This document shows positions 24,520-32,736 of a stretch of 64,000 nt of DNA, piece after piece. This DNA is from Bisbaumannia salifodinae (GTDB taxonomy: Bacteria; Pseudomonadota; Gammaproteobacteria; Pseudomonadales; Halomonadaceae). The number at the start of each line of letters is the position of its first letter. Positions within the stretch are counted from its first letter, which is position 1. A program made the position numbers and the translations under genes. Below the pieces are notes generated by a model. That model did not search any database, had not been told where the DNA came from, and saw nothing but the letters and a program-made list of their open reading frames with translations. The stretch is from NCBI RefSeq assembly GCF_039522585.1, contig NZ_BAAADR010000001.1, one strand, 5' to 3'.

Positions 24520-26279
24520 GACGACGCCTCCCCGCCCTCGGCTCGGGACACCGCCTCCGGCGGCAGGTTCTGGGGCAGGAAATCCTGGGCCGCCCCAGGC
24601 ACGCTGTAGTCGTAGGCCCAGCGATAGACCACCGGCAGTTGATCGCCGAAGTTGCCGTGCCGCGGCGGGGTATGGGGCGTCTGCCACTCCAGGGTGGTGG
24701 CCCCCCAGGGATTGGAGTCGGCCTTCTCGCCGTGCCGCAGGCTCCAGGCCATATTGAACAGGAACAGCAGCTGGGCCGAGGCCACGACGAGGGCGGCCAG
24801 GGTGATCACCAGGTTCATGGTAATCACCGACTCGGAAATAAAGGCGCTCTCGCCATAGGCGTAGTAGCGCCGGGGCACACCGGCGAAGCCCATGAAGTGC
24901 ATGGGGAAATAGACCAGGTAGGTGCCCAGGAAGGTCAGCCAGAAGTGCCACTTGGCCATCCCCTGGTGGAACATGCGGCCACTGACCTTGGGATACCAGT
25001 GGTAGAGGCCGGCGAAGATCACCAGCACCGGCGCCACCGCCATCACCATATGGAAGTGCCCCACCACGAAGTAGGTGTCCGAGAGGGGCACATCCACGGT
25101 GACATTGCCCAGGAAGAGCCCGCTCAGGCCGCCGTTGACGAAGGTGAAGAGGAAGCCGATGGCGAACAGCATGGGCACCGTGAGGCGGATATTGCCCCGC
25201 CACAGGGTCAGCACCCAGTTGTAGACCTTGATGGCGGTGGGCACGGCGATGACCAGGGTGGTGGTGGCGAAGAGGAAGCCGAAGTAGGGGTTCATGCCGC
25301 TGACGAACATATGGTGCGCCCAGACCACGAAGCTGAGCACACCGATCAGGATCAGCGCCCAGACCATCATGCGGTAACCGAAGATATTCTTGCGGGCGTG
25401 GCAGGCCAGCACGTCGGAGACGATACCGAAGGCGGGCAGGGCCACGATATAGACCTCGGGATGGCCGAAGAACCAGAACAGATGCTGATAGAGCAAGGGA
25501 CTGCCCCCCTCGTGCCCGCTAGGCTCGCCGAGGTTGAGCATCTCCGGCATAAAGAAGCTGGAACCCAGCAAGAGGTCGCAGAGCAGCATCAGCACCGCCA
25601 CCAGCAGCGCCGGGAAGGCCAGCAAGGCCAGCGCCGTGGCCATGAAGATGCCCCAGACGGTGAGAGGCAGGCGCATCAGGGTCATGCCCCGGGTGCGCGC
25701 CTGGAGCACCGTCACCACATAGTTGAGCCCGCCCATGGTGAAGCCGGCGATAAAGACCACCAGCGAGACCAGCATCAGGACGATGCCGCCCCCCGCCCCC
25801 GGGGTGCCGGCGCTGATTACCTGGGGCGGGTAAAGGGTCCAGCCCCCGCCGGAGGGCCCGCCGGGCACGAAGAAGCTCGCCACCAGGATCAGCACCGAGG
25901 CCAGGTAGAACCAGTAGCTGAGCATGTTGAGGAAGGGAAAGGCCATGTCCCGGGCGCCGACCATCAGCGGGATCAGGTAGTTGCCGAAGGCACCCAGGAG
26001 GAAGGCGGTGAGCAGGTAAACCACCATGATCATGCCATGCATGGTCACGTACTGCAGGTAACTGCTCGGGTCGATCAGCGAGAAGGTGCCGGGAAAGCCC
26101 AGCTGCAGGCGAATCAGGATCGACAGCACCAGGGCCACCAGGCCGATGGCGGTGGCGGTGAGGCCATACTGGATGGCGATCACCTTGGCATCCTGGCTCC
26201 AGATGTACTTGCCGAGGAAGGTCTTGGGATGGACCAGCTCCATCTCCTCGACGACCGCCGACCCCCGTGACTCCACCAT
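24516..26279 (-). CDS. ctaD: Cytochrome c oxidase subunit I (second oxidase)
   Basis: A 587-residue haem-copper oxidase core. Key sites: TMHGMIMV (haem a ligand), GARDMAFPFLNMLSYW (D-channel Asp and Asn), FFGHPEVYIVALPAFGI (Glu, CuB His and cross-linked Tyr), WAHHMFVSG (CuB His pair) and FVVGHFHMVMA (a3 and a ligands). It is type A1. The protein diverges from the first subunit I and is about 45 residues longer, with an acidic C-terminal tail. It lies 3 bp after subunit II. Confidence 0.97.
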   Translation of the reverse strand: MVESRGSAVVEEMELVHPKTFLGKYIWSQDAKVIAIQYGLTATAIGLVALVLSILIRLQLGFPGTFSLIDPSSYLQYVTMHGMIMVVYLLTAFLLGAFGNYLIPLMVGARDMAFPFLNMLSYWFYLASVLILVASFFVPGGPSGGGWTLYPPQVISAGTPGAGGGIVLMLVSLVVFIAGFTMGGLNYVVTVLQARTRGMTLMRLPLTVWGIFMATALALLAFPALLVAVLMLLCDLLLGSSFFMPEMLNLGEPSGHEGGSPLLYQHLFWFFGHPEVYIVALPAFGIVSDVLACHARKNIFGYRMMVWALILIGVLSFVVWAHHMFVSGMNPYFGFLFATTTLVIAVPTAIKVYNWVLTLWRGNIRLTVPMLFAIGFLFTFVNGGLSGLFLGNVTVDVPLSDTYFVVGHFHMVMAVAPVLVIFAGLYHWYPKVSGRMFHQGMAKWHFWLTFLGTYLVYFPMHFMGFAGVPRRYYAYGESAFISESVITMNLVITLAALVVASAQLLFLFNMAWSLRHGEKADSNPWGATTLEWQTPHTPPRHGNFGDQLPVVYRWAYDYSVPGAAQDFLPQNLPPEAVSRAEGGEASS

Positions 26280-26282
26280 GGC

Positions 26283-27650
26283 TTACTCCTCCTCCGTCGC
26301 CGTGAGGGTAGTGATATGGGCCACCACATCCTCCACCGCCCGCCGATTGACCAGCATCTGGGCCATGTCCACCATCTGATTGCCGTAGGGGTCGTCGGCG
26401 TGGCGCCCGCGAATCCCCTCCCTGAAGTGTTCCAACTGGCGGATCAGATACCAGTCCGGCAGCCCCGCCAGGCGCGGCCCCTGGGTGGCGGGAATGCCCT
26501 GGCCCCACTCGCCGTGGCAGTTGGCGCAGGTGCGGTAGAGGCGCGCGCCCCGCCGGGCATTCCCCGACTCGGCGGGGGAGGCTTGAACCGGCTCGAAGCC
26601 GGCGATATAGGCCGCCAGGTCGGCGATGGCGGCGCCATCGGCGAGCTGCTGGGCGAAGGGGCGCATCTGCTGGCCCTGGGTATCCTCGGGATGGGTGCCA
26701 CGGGCCCCGCGACGGAACAGCTCGAGCTGACGGCTGAGGTACCAGGGGGCCATGCCCGCCAGGGGCGGCGCCTGGATATTGGCATTGCCCTCGCCGTTGG
26801 CGCCATGGCAGGCGGCGCAGCTGGCATAGTGGGCCTGCCCCGCCGTGGGATCGGGGTTGGCCCGGGCCAGCCAGTCGGCCTGGGTCGGCTGCTCGGCCAG
26901 CCAGACCTCGAAGACCTCCGGTTCCACCACCTCGACCCAGGCGCGCATGGCGAAGTGGGCGATGCCGCACAGCTCGGCACACGCCACCTCGTACTCCCCC
27001 GCCTCGGTGGGGGTCAGCCAGAAATAGGAGACCTGGCCAGGTACCAGGTCCATCTTGGCGCGGAAGTTGGCCACCTGGAAGTTGTGCAGCACATCCTTGG
27101 AACGCAGCAGCAGCTTGACCGGCTGGCCCATCGGCAACAGCAGCCGCGGCTCCATCACCAGGCGATCGTCGAGCCCGGCGGGATCCTCGGTCATACCGAA
27201 GGGGTTGGTCTCGTCGATCAGGCGGGTATCGACCCGCCCCAGCTCGCCATCCTCACCGGGCAGGCGGAAGCTCCAGCGCCACTGCTGGCCCACCACTTCT
27301 ACCTCATGGGCCTCCTCCGGCACGCTGACGAAGGCCCCCCAGACCCAGAGGCCAGGCGCCAACAGGGCGGCGATACCGAGGCTGGTGACCAGGGTGAGCC
27401 AGCCCTCCAGGCGCTTGTTCTCGGGATCGAAGTGGGCGCGGCGATCGGCCCGATGGCGATAGCGCAGGATGACCCAGGCGAGGAAGAGGTTGACCGCGAC
27501 GAAGACCGCCCCGGTGACCAGGGCGGTGATATGGATGGTGCTGTCCATGGCGCCCCAGTTGGAGGCCAGCGGCGTCAGATGCCAGGGACTCAGCACATAG
27601 AAGACCACCGACCCCAATGTCAGCAGGATCACGACCCAGGCGATGATCAT
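26283..27650 (-). CDS. coxB: Cytochrome c oxidase subunit II with two cytochrome c domains
   Basis: A 455-residue protein: two membrane helices (about 1-20 and 40-64), a cupredoxin domain with a complete CuA site (KDVLHNF, CAELCG, IAHFAM), and then two class I cytochrome c modules. Their haem motifs are CAACH (about 280) and CANCH (about 385), with candidate Met ligands in QQMRPFAQ and NQMVDMAQ. Most caa3 subunits II carry one such domain. The frame opens at GTG 27704, but the ATG at about 27650 has GAGGAGAGG directly upstream. It is the first gene of the cluster. Confidence 0.95.
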   Translation of the reverse strand: MIIAWVVILLTLGSVVFYVLSPWHLTPLASNWGAMDSTIHITALVTGAVFVAVNLFLAWVILRYRHRADRRAHFDPENKRLEGWLTLVTSLGIAALLAPGLWVWGAFVSVPEEAHEVEVVGQQWRWSFRLPGEDGELGRVDTRLIDETNPFGMTEDPAGLDDRLVMEPRLLLPMGQPVKLLLRSKDVLHNFQVANFRAKMDLVPGQVSYFWLTPTEAGEYEVACAELCGIAHFAMRAWVEVVEPEVFEVWLAEQPTQADWLARANPDPTAGQAHYASCAACHGANGEGNANIQAPPLAGMAPWYLSRQLELFRRGARGTHPEDTQGQQMRPFAQQLADGAAIADLAAYIAGFEPVQASPAESGNARRGARLYRTCANCHGEWGQGIPATQGPRLAGLPDWYLIRQLEHFREGIRGRHADDPYGNQMVDMAQMLVNRRAVEDVVAHITTLTATEEE

Positions 27651-27702
27651 CGGCCTCTCCTCGGCCCGCCTACCCGCCGGGCCCGGCATCCACACCTCTG
27701 TC

Positions 27703-27732
27703 ACTATAGTGAGGGGGCCGAAGGGGCGCCAA
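27703..27732 (-). promoter_or_regulatory. Candidate promoter of the second oxidase cluster with a palindrome over the -10
   Basis: Minus-strand TTGGCG (27727-27732) and TATAGT (27703-27708) are spaced by 18 bp. The -10 lies inside a perfect 12-bp palindrome, TCACTATAGTGA (27701-27712). It is about 55 bp upstream of the subunit II start and could bind a repressor. Confidence 0.5.
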
Positions 27733-27807
27733 TAACGCTAAATCAGCAGGCCCGGGTAGAAGCCGTCGGATCAACGGCCTAGGGCTATCGCCATTAGTAG
27801 CTCGGCG

Positions 27808-27832
27808 GCCCGGGGCTACCCTGGGGGCAGGC
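27808..27832. repeat. Dispersed 25-bp motif, copy 1
   Basis: GCCCGGGGCTACCCTGGGGG followed by CAGGC. The same 25 bp with one C/T difference occurs at 32469-32493, in the tetR-xdhA gap. Both copies are intergenic, so this is likely a REP-type palindromic repeat fragment. Confidence 0.6.
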
Positions 27833-27847
27833 CCGCGCGGGTCAATT

Positions 27848-28389
27848 CAGTGACCGCGGCGCTTGGTACGGGCGGTAGCCTCGGTGAACCATGAAGAGGG
27901 GGGAGCCTCCGGCCAGGGGGAGAAGGCCGGAGGCTCGCCAGACCAACTCAGTGGCCACGGCGCTTGGTACGGGCGGTAGCTTCGGTGAACCATGAAGAGG
28001 GGGGAGCCTCCGGCCAGGGGGAGAAGGCCGGAGGCTCGCCAGACCAACTCAGTGGCCACGGCGCTTGGTACGGCCGGTGGCTTCGATGAACCATGAAGAG
28101 GGGGGGCCTCCGGCCAGGGGGAGAAGGCCGGAGGCTCGCCAGACCAACTCAGTGACCGCAGCGCTTGGTACGGCCGGTGGCTTCGGTGAACCATGAAGAG
28201 GGGGGAGCCTCCGGCCAAGGGGAGAAGGCCGGAGGCTCGCCAGACCAACTCAGTGACCGCGGCGCTTGGTACGGGCGGTGGCTTCGGTGAACCATGAAGA
28301 GGGGGGAGCCTCCGGCCAGGGGGAGAAGGCCGGAGGCTCGCCAGACCAACTCAGTGGCCACGGCGCTTGGTACGGGCGGTAGCTTCGGC
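27848..28389. repeat. 101-bp tandem array copying the hrpB 3' end and its hairpin
   Basis: Five units start at 27848, 27949, 28050, 28150 and 28251 (101, 101, 100, 101, 101 bp). A sixth, partial unit at 28352-28389 is the true end of hrpB. On the minus strand each unit carries the hrpB tail coding for ATARTKRRGH or a near variant and its stop, then spacer, then an 11-bp stem (AGCCTCCGGCC/GGCCGGAGGCT) followed by a C/T-rich tract. The units differ by a few substitutions (for example CCGGTGG for GCGGTAG). Apparent ORFs across the array are frame artefacts. Confidence 0.93.
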
Positions 28390-30780
28390 GGACAAGGGGT
28401 CCTCCGGCCAGGGGTGCTTGGGATAGCGGCCGCGCATCTCCTTGCGCACCTCGAAGTAGCCGTGGCGCCAGAAGCTCGCCAGGTCATGGGTGGTCTGCAG
28501 GGGCCGCCGCGCCGGCGACAGCGGCTGCACCAGCACCGCCACCCGCCCCTCTACCAGACGCGGCGTCTCGGCCAGGCCGAACAGCTCCTGGAGCTTGACC
28601 GCCAGCAGCGGTGACTCGCCCCGGTAGTCGAGGCGCACCCGGGAGCCGCTGGGTACTCTCAGGTGCGTCGGCGCCAGGCTCTCCAGGCGCTGGCGATGCT
28701 CCCAATCCAGGCCGTCCAGCAGTAACTTGCCCAGCGGCAGGCGATCCACCGCCTCCAGGCTGCGCAGCCCCGCCAGGTGCGGCGCCAGCCAGGTCTCCAG
28801 GTCGGCCAGCAGGGCCGGCGTGGACCAGTCGGGCCACTGCTCTTTGGGCAGCTCGCGGCGCAATAGCGCCATCCGCGCCCGGAGCTGCTCACCCTCCTCG
28901 TCGAAGGCCAGCTGGCCCCGCTCGCGAAGGGCCGAAAGCAGCGCCGCCTCCGCCGCCTCGGCGGGCAGCTTGGCCAGGGGACGGCGCGCCAGGATCGCCT
29001 CGTCCAGGGCCTTGACCTCCTCCCCCACCAGGCGCCCGGCCTCGGCGTCCCAGCGGATCCGCGGCCGCCAGGTCTCGATCTCGGGATACCAGGTCGCCAG
29101 GCGCGGGCGCTCCACGGCCAGGGCGCTGAAGATCCGCGCCCCCTCCGGCTTGCCGTCCAGGGCCACCGCCACCAGGGTCGCCGCCTGGGCCAGGGGGTGC
29201 GTCTCGGGTAGCCAGGCCTGGCTGCCGCCGGCCAGCTTGAAGCGTCCGGGCGCCAGGTTGATGGCGACCCGCTCCGGCCAGGCGAGGGCAGCCAGTTCGC
29301 CGAGCGGCGAGAGATCCGCGACCTCGAGGCCCACCCCGGCAATCCGCGCCAGGCGCCTGGCCTCGCGACGCCACTGGGCCTCGCTGCCCTGGGCCCGGGG
29401 GCCAGGCAGTCGGCGGAAGGCCTCGGCCAGGTCGTCATGCTCGATGCCCGTCTCCAGGGCGGCGGCCAGCCAGCAGGCCAGGGGCTGAGCGTCGATCCCG
29501 GCGGCGCACACCAGCATCGCCGCCAGGCGCGGATGGCAGGGCCAGCGCTCGGCATCGCGCCCCGGCCCGGTCAGCCGATGCTCGGCGTCGAGCAGACCCA
29601 GGCGCCGCAGTCGCGCCCGTCCCGCCGCCAGCGCCGCGGCGGGGGGCGGCGTCACCCAGGCCAGCGCCTCGGCCTCGGTGACGCCCCAGCGCGCCAGCTC
29701 GAAGGCTAGCGGGGCCAGGTCGGCCTGCAGCAGCTCCGGCTCGCCATGGGCCGGCAGCGCCTGCTCCGCCGCCCACAGCCGATAGCAGGCCCCGGGGCCC
29801 TGACGCGCCGCCCGCCCCCGTCGCTGCTCGGCGCTGGCCCGGTTGACCCGCCGGGTGACCAGTCGGCTCAGGCCGGTACGCGACTGGAATTCCGGCACCC
29901 GCTCGAAGCCGGCATCGATGACGATACGCACCCCATCCACGGTGACGCTGGACTCCGCCAGGGCGGTGGAGAGCACCACCCGACGCCGCCCCTCGGGATC
30001 CCGGGCCAGGGCTCGGCGCTGCTCGGAGAGCGGCAGGCGCCCATGCAGTTCGAGCACCGGCGTGTCCAGGTCACCGAGTTCCCGGGCCAGGCGGCGGATC
30101 TCCGCCACCCCGGGCAGAAACACCAAAACATCGCCCTCATCGGCGACCAGGGCCTCGCGGATCACCGCCGCCTGGTGACGTTCGGGCCGCGCGCGGCTGG
30201 GCATGGCGCGATATTGGGTGGTGACCGGGTAGGTCCGGCCCGGGCAGCGCAACACCGGGGTCGCCTCCCCCAGCACCCCGAGCAGGGTGGCCTCGTCCAG
30301 GGTCGCCGACATCACCAGCAGGCGCAGCGCCTCGCGTAGCCCCTCCTGGGCATCCAGGGTCAGGGCCAGGCCCAGGTCGGCCTCCAGGCTACGCTCGTGG
30401 AACTCGTCGAAGATCACCCCGGCCACCCCCTCCAGGCTGGGGTCGGCCTGGAGCATGCGGGTCAATACGCCCTGGGTGACCACCTCCAGGCGGGTCTCGG
30501 GGCCGACCCGGGACTCGCCGCGCATCCGGTAGCCCACCGTCTGGCCCACCGACTCGCCCAGGTTGGCGGCCAGTTGCGCCGCCGCCAGCCGCGCCGCCAC
30601 CCGCCGCGGCTCCAGCAACAGCAGCCTGCCCCCTCGGCACCAGTCGCTTTCGAGCAGCGCCAACGGCACCCGGGTGGTCTTGCCGGCGCCGGGCTCGGCG
30701 ATCAACAAGGCCCGGGAATGCGCCTCCAGGGTGGCCTGAATCTCGGGCAATTGGCTATCGATGGGCAGGGAATCGCGCAT
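28351..30780 (-). CDS. hrpB: ATP-dependent helicase HrpB
   Basis: An 809-residue DEAH-family helicase of the HrpA/HrpB type; its cellular role is unsettled in the family. Motifs in order: Walker A EPGAGKTTRVPL (about 28-39), Ia EPRRVAAR, II FDEFHERS (a DEFH box), III MSATLD, then V and VI (STALAESSVTVDG; QRRGRAARQGPG). The HA2-like and HrpB C-terminal domains (VPSGSRVRLDY; LKLQELFGL-like) follow. The last 12 codons and stop are the source of the downstream 101-bp repeats, so the C-terminal TARTKRRGH tail lies at the edge of a tandem duplication. Confidence 0.96.
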   Translation of the reverse strand: MRDSLPIDSQLPEIQATLEAHSRALLIAEPGAGKTTRVPLALLESDWCRGGRLLLLEPRRVAARLAAAQLAANLGESVGQTVGYRMRGESRVGPETRLEVVTQGVLTRMLQADPSLEGVAGVIFDEFHERSLEADLGLALTLDAQEGLREALRLLVMSATLDEATLLGVLGEATPVLRCPGRTYPVTTQYRAMPSRARPERHQAAVIREALVADEGDVLVFLPGVAEIRRLARELGDLDTPVLELHGRLPLSEQRRALARDPEGRRRVVLSTALAESSVTVDGVRIVIDAGFERVPEFQSRTGLSRLVTRRVNRASAEQRRGRAARQGPGACYRLWAAEQALPAHGEPELLQADLAPLAFELARWGVTEAEALAWVTPPPAAALAAGRARLRRLGLLDAEHRLTGPGRDAERWPCHPRLAAMLVCAAGIDAQPLACWLAAALETGIEHDDLAEAFRRLPGPRAQGSEAQWRREARRLARIAGVGLEVADLSPLGELAALAWPERVAINLAPGRFKLAGGSQAWLPETHPLAQAATLVAVALDGKPEGARIFSALAVERPRLATWYPEIETWRPRIRWDAEAGRLVGEEVKALDEAILARRPLAKLPAEAAEAALLSALRERGQLAFDEEGEQLRARMALLRRELPKEQWPDWSTPALLADLETWLAPHLAGLRSLEAVDRLPLGKLLLDGLDWEHRQRLESLAPTHLRVPSGSRVRLDYRGESPLLAVKLQELFGLAETPRLVEGRVAVLVQPLSPARRPLQTTHDLASFWRHGYFEVRKEMRGRYPKHPWPEDPLSAEATARTKRRGH

Positions 30781-30820
30781 AAGGCTCTCGGGGTTCGTGC
30801 GAAGGCCGGGCCGCCAACGA

Positions 30821-30850
30821 CCACGGCCCGACGGGGTCGCCGGGCCGTGG
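30821..30850 (-). terminator. Terminator hairpin after the GntR gene
   Basis: CCACGGCCCG pairs with CGGGCCGTGG around a 10-nt loop, 20-50 bp past the regulator's stop codon. It follows a short T-run (CGTTTTTCC). It separates the regulator from hrpB. Confidence 0.6.
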
Positions 30851-30869
30851 GGAAAAACGGGGCGCCGGG

Positions 30870-31595
30870 TCAGCCGCCCAGTTTACCGAAAATCGCCGCC
30901 AGATCGATGCGGTTCTCCTGGGCGCGCAGGTCGAGGAGTTTCTCGAGGCCCGCCAGGTGGTTGTCGATGGCCCGACGGGCGCCGTCGGCGTCGCCGTCGC
31001 GCAGGCAGGCCAGCAGGGTGTCGTGGTCCCCTTCCAGGTAACAGGAGGCCAGGCTCGGCTGCTTGTAGAGGGCGATCACGATGGAGGTGCGCAGGATCAG
31101 CTCGGAGAGCATCTTGCCGAGGATGCGATTGGGGGAGTGATCGGCCAGGTAGTGGTGAATGGCCAGGGAGTGCTCGATGCGCGCCCCCTCGTCGCCCTCG
31201 GCATAGGCGGCCTTCTCGGCCTCCATATGGCCGGCCAGCACCGCGCACTGCTCGGGCTCCAGTTTCCCGGCCAGCAGGGCCACCACCTCGCCCTCCACCA
31301 GGCGCCGGGCGGCGAAGATCTCATGGGTTTCGTCGATATCCGGGGCGCAGACCCGCGCCACCTGATTGGGCTGCTGGGTGATCACATGGTAGGAAGCCAG
31401 CCGGGTCAGGGCCTTGCGCACCACCGAGCGGCTGACGCCGAAGATCTCGCCCAGGGCCACCTCCGGCAGCCGGGTCCCCGGCGGCAATCGCTGGCTCAGC
31501 ACCGCCTGGCGAATCATATCGACGATATGCTGATCGCTGATGCGTCCGCCCGCCTTCACCTCGGCGAGCATGGTCTCCTGCCATTGATTATTCAT
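30870..31595 (-). CDS. GntR-family (FCD) transcriptional regulator
   Basis: A 241-residue regulator with an N-terminal winged helix (GTRLPEVALGEIFGVSRSVVRKALTRLASYHVI, about 38-71) and a C-terminal FCD ligand domain. The FCD metal-binding pattern is seen as ARRLVEGEVV, HSLAIHHYLADHSPN, and GDHDTLLACLRDGDADGARRAIDNHL. ATG 31593-31595 is preferred over the upstream frame (31649) because the family starts here. Members often control carbon or nitrogen catabolism. Its place beside the purine genes makes that pathway a candidate target, without proof. Confidence 0.9.
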   Translation of the reverse strand: MNNQWQETMLAEVKAGGRISDQHIVDMIRQAVLSQRLPPGTRLPEVALGEIFGVSRSVVRKALTRLASYHVITQQPNQVARVCAPDIDETHEIFAARRLVEGEVVALLAGKLEPEQCAVLAGHMEAEKAAYAEGDEGARIEHSLAIHHYLADHSPNRILGKMLSELILRTSIVIALYKQPSLASCYLEGDHDTLLACLRDGDADGARRAIDNHLAGLEKLLDLRAQENRIDLAAIFGKLGG

Positions 31596-31684
31596 CGCGT
31601 GGCGCCCACTCCGCTCCGTCTTGTTGGTATCCCAGCCCGCCCTTTCCAATGGCGCAGTCGCTGAACATCATTTCCTACCCATAG

Positions 31685-31692
31685 TGTATACA
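31685..31692. promoter_or_regulatory. Possible GntR operator
   Basis: TGTATACA, inside TAGTGTATACAAAA, is a perfect 8-bp palindrome about 90 bp upstream of the GntR start. GTATAC cores are common in operators of FCD-type GntR proteins, so autoregulation is plausible. Confidence 0.4.
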
Positions 31693-31711
31693 AAAATGGG
31701 CAAGGGGGCAC

Positions 31712-32362
31712 TCAGGGAGCCTCGGCGCCGGCCCGTTTGACCCCGCAGCCCTTGAGGATCACCCGGCAGAGGAAGTCGGTGGCCCGGGCATAGTCGGCGT
31801 CGGAGAGGCTCTCCTGGCCGGTGATGCCCAGCACCTGGGCCTCGAAGTCGGCGTAGTGCTGGGTGGAGGACCAGATCAGGAAGATCAGCCACACCGGATC
31901 CACCGGGTCCATCAGGCCGCGCTCGGCCCACTGCTCGAAGACCCGGGCCCGGGCCTGCACCCAGTCGCGCAGCTCGCCGTGCAGGTACTCCTGGAGGAAG
32001 GGCGCGCCGCCGAGAATCTCCGCGGCGAACAGCCGCGAGCCCTGGGGATGGCTGCGGCTCAGCGCCATCTTGCTGCGGATAAAGGCCTCCAGCACCTCGG
32101 CGGGGTCGTCCTCGACGCGGATATCGTCGAGCATGGCGTTCCAGCGCGCCATCATCCGTTCCAGCAGGGTGACATAGAGCCGGCGCTTGCTGCCCACGTA
32201 GTAGAGCACGTTCGATTTCGGCAACCCGGCGGCCTCGGCAATGGCCTGGACGCTGGCGCCACGGTAGCCGTGGCAGGCGAAGACGCGCTCGGCGGCCTCG
32301 AGAATCAGCTGCTCGTTGCGGGTGCGGGTCGGCGTCGAATCGACGGAATTCATGGAGGTCAT
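31712..32362 (-). CDS. RutR-like TetR-family transcriptional regulator
   Basis: A 216-residue regulator. The N-terminal helix-turn-helix reads SVQAIAEAAGLPKSNVLYYVGSKRRLY. The ligand domain shares specific stretches with E. coli RutR as I recall it (the SRSHPQGSRLFAAEILGGAP region, then LIFLIWSSTQHYADFEAQV). RutR responds to pyrimidines and also controls purine genes. Here the gene is divergent from xdhA, and a perfect TTGACC...GGTCAA palindrome, close to the RutR consensus, lies before xdhA. It therefore probably represses the xdh-guaD operon. A GTG one codon upstream is an alternative start. Confidence 0.88.
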   Translation of the reverse strand: MTSMNSVDSTPTRTRNEQLILEAAERVFACHGYRGASVQAIAEAAGLPKSNVLYYVGSKRRLYVTLLERMMARWNAMLDDIRVEDDPAEVLEAFIRSKMALSRSHPQGSRLFAAEILGGAPFLQEYLHGELRDWVQARARVFEQWAERGLMDPVDPVWLIFLIWSSTQHYADFEAQVLGITGQESLSDADYARATDFLCRVILKGCGVKRAGAEAP

Positions 32363-32397
32363 CACTTACCGCTCGGCTGCAAAGCCACAAGCTTGCC

Positions 32398-32580
32398 GTA
32401 GCCCCGGGCCCGGTGCAACGCCTTGGCGAAAGCCCTGGCCTATTAAAGACCAAGACGCTATTGCCTAGGCCCGGGGCTACTCTGGGGGCAGGCACTTCGC
32501 AAAGACGCTGTGAACCCCTCCCTGGGCGCTCGACTTTTTCGTCCCTGAAAAAGACGCTTTGCTACGACCTGCCCCCAGCG
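32398..32580. repeat. Intergenic palindromic repeat module between tetR and xdhA
   Basis: The 375-bp divergent gap contains GTAGCCCCGGGCC (32398-32410) and its inverted copy GGCCCGGGGCTAC (32468-32480). CTGGGGGCAG (32482-32491) is also answered by an inverted CTGCCCCCAG (about 32569-32578). The 25-bp segment 32469-32493 recurs at 27808-27832. Large cruciforms or RNA hairpins are possible. The rest of the gap before the operator shows no gene. Confidence 0.6.
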
Positions 32581-32684
32581 CCCCTCCGGCAGTCAGACTG
32601 CGATAACACAGCCCCCGTTCCTCGACACTGAAGACGAAATTTCCCCTTGCACTTTGGGCGGGGATCGGCCACGCTTTCTAAAAG

Positions 32685-32700
32685 TTGACCGATCGGTCAA
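32685..32700. promoter_or_regulatory. Perfect 16-bp palindromic operator upstream of xdhA (RutR-like box)
   Basis: TTGACCGATCGGTCAA is identical to its reverse complement and ends 36 bp before the xdhA ATG. It matches the RutR consensus (TTGACCA-NN-TGGTCAA) in both half-site TTGACC/GGTCAA cores. The adjacent divergent TetR protein is RutR-like, so it is the likely ligand-controlled repressor. The position suggests overlap with the promoter or early leader. Confidence 0.8.
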
Positions 32701-32736
32701 GACAACGACAGACGATAACAACCAGCGGATACGCCA

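Noticed and set aside
23860..25203. A 447-codon frame spanning the second subunit III gene and subunit I
   Set aside because: The upstream part is an out-of-frame shadow of subunit I; the true gene starts at ATG 24519 with a membrane helix.
27848..28389. CRISPR array
   Set aside because: The units are 101 bp and contiguous with no unique spacers, and no cas genes are nearby; this is a gene-tail tandem duplication.
27847..28487. Minus-strand frames of 133 and 112 codons across the hrpB tail array
   Set aside because: They only read through the 101-bp units with shifting frames; the unit is not a multiple of three, and there is no start or ribosome-binding support.
32640..32736. A clear -35/-10 pair for xdhA
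   Set aside because: TTGCAC and TTGACC hexamers exist, but no -10 at 16-18 bp spacing convinces me.
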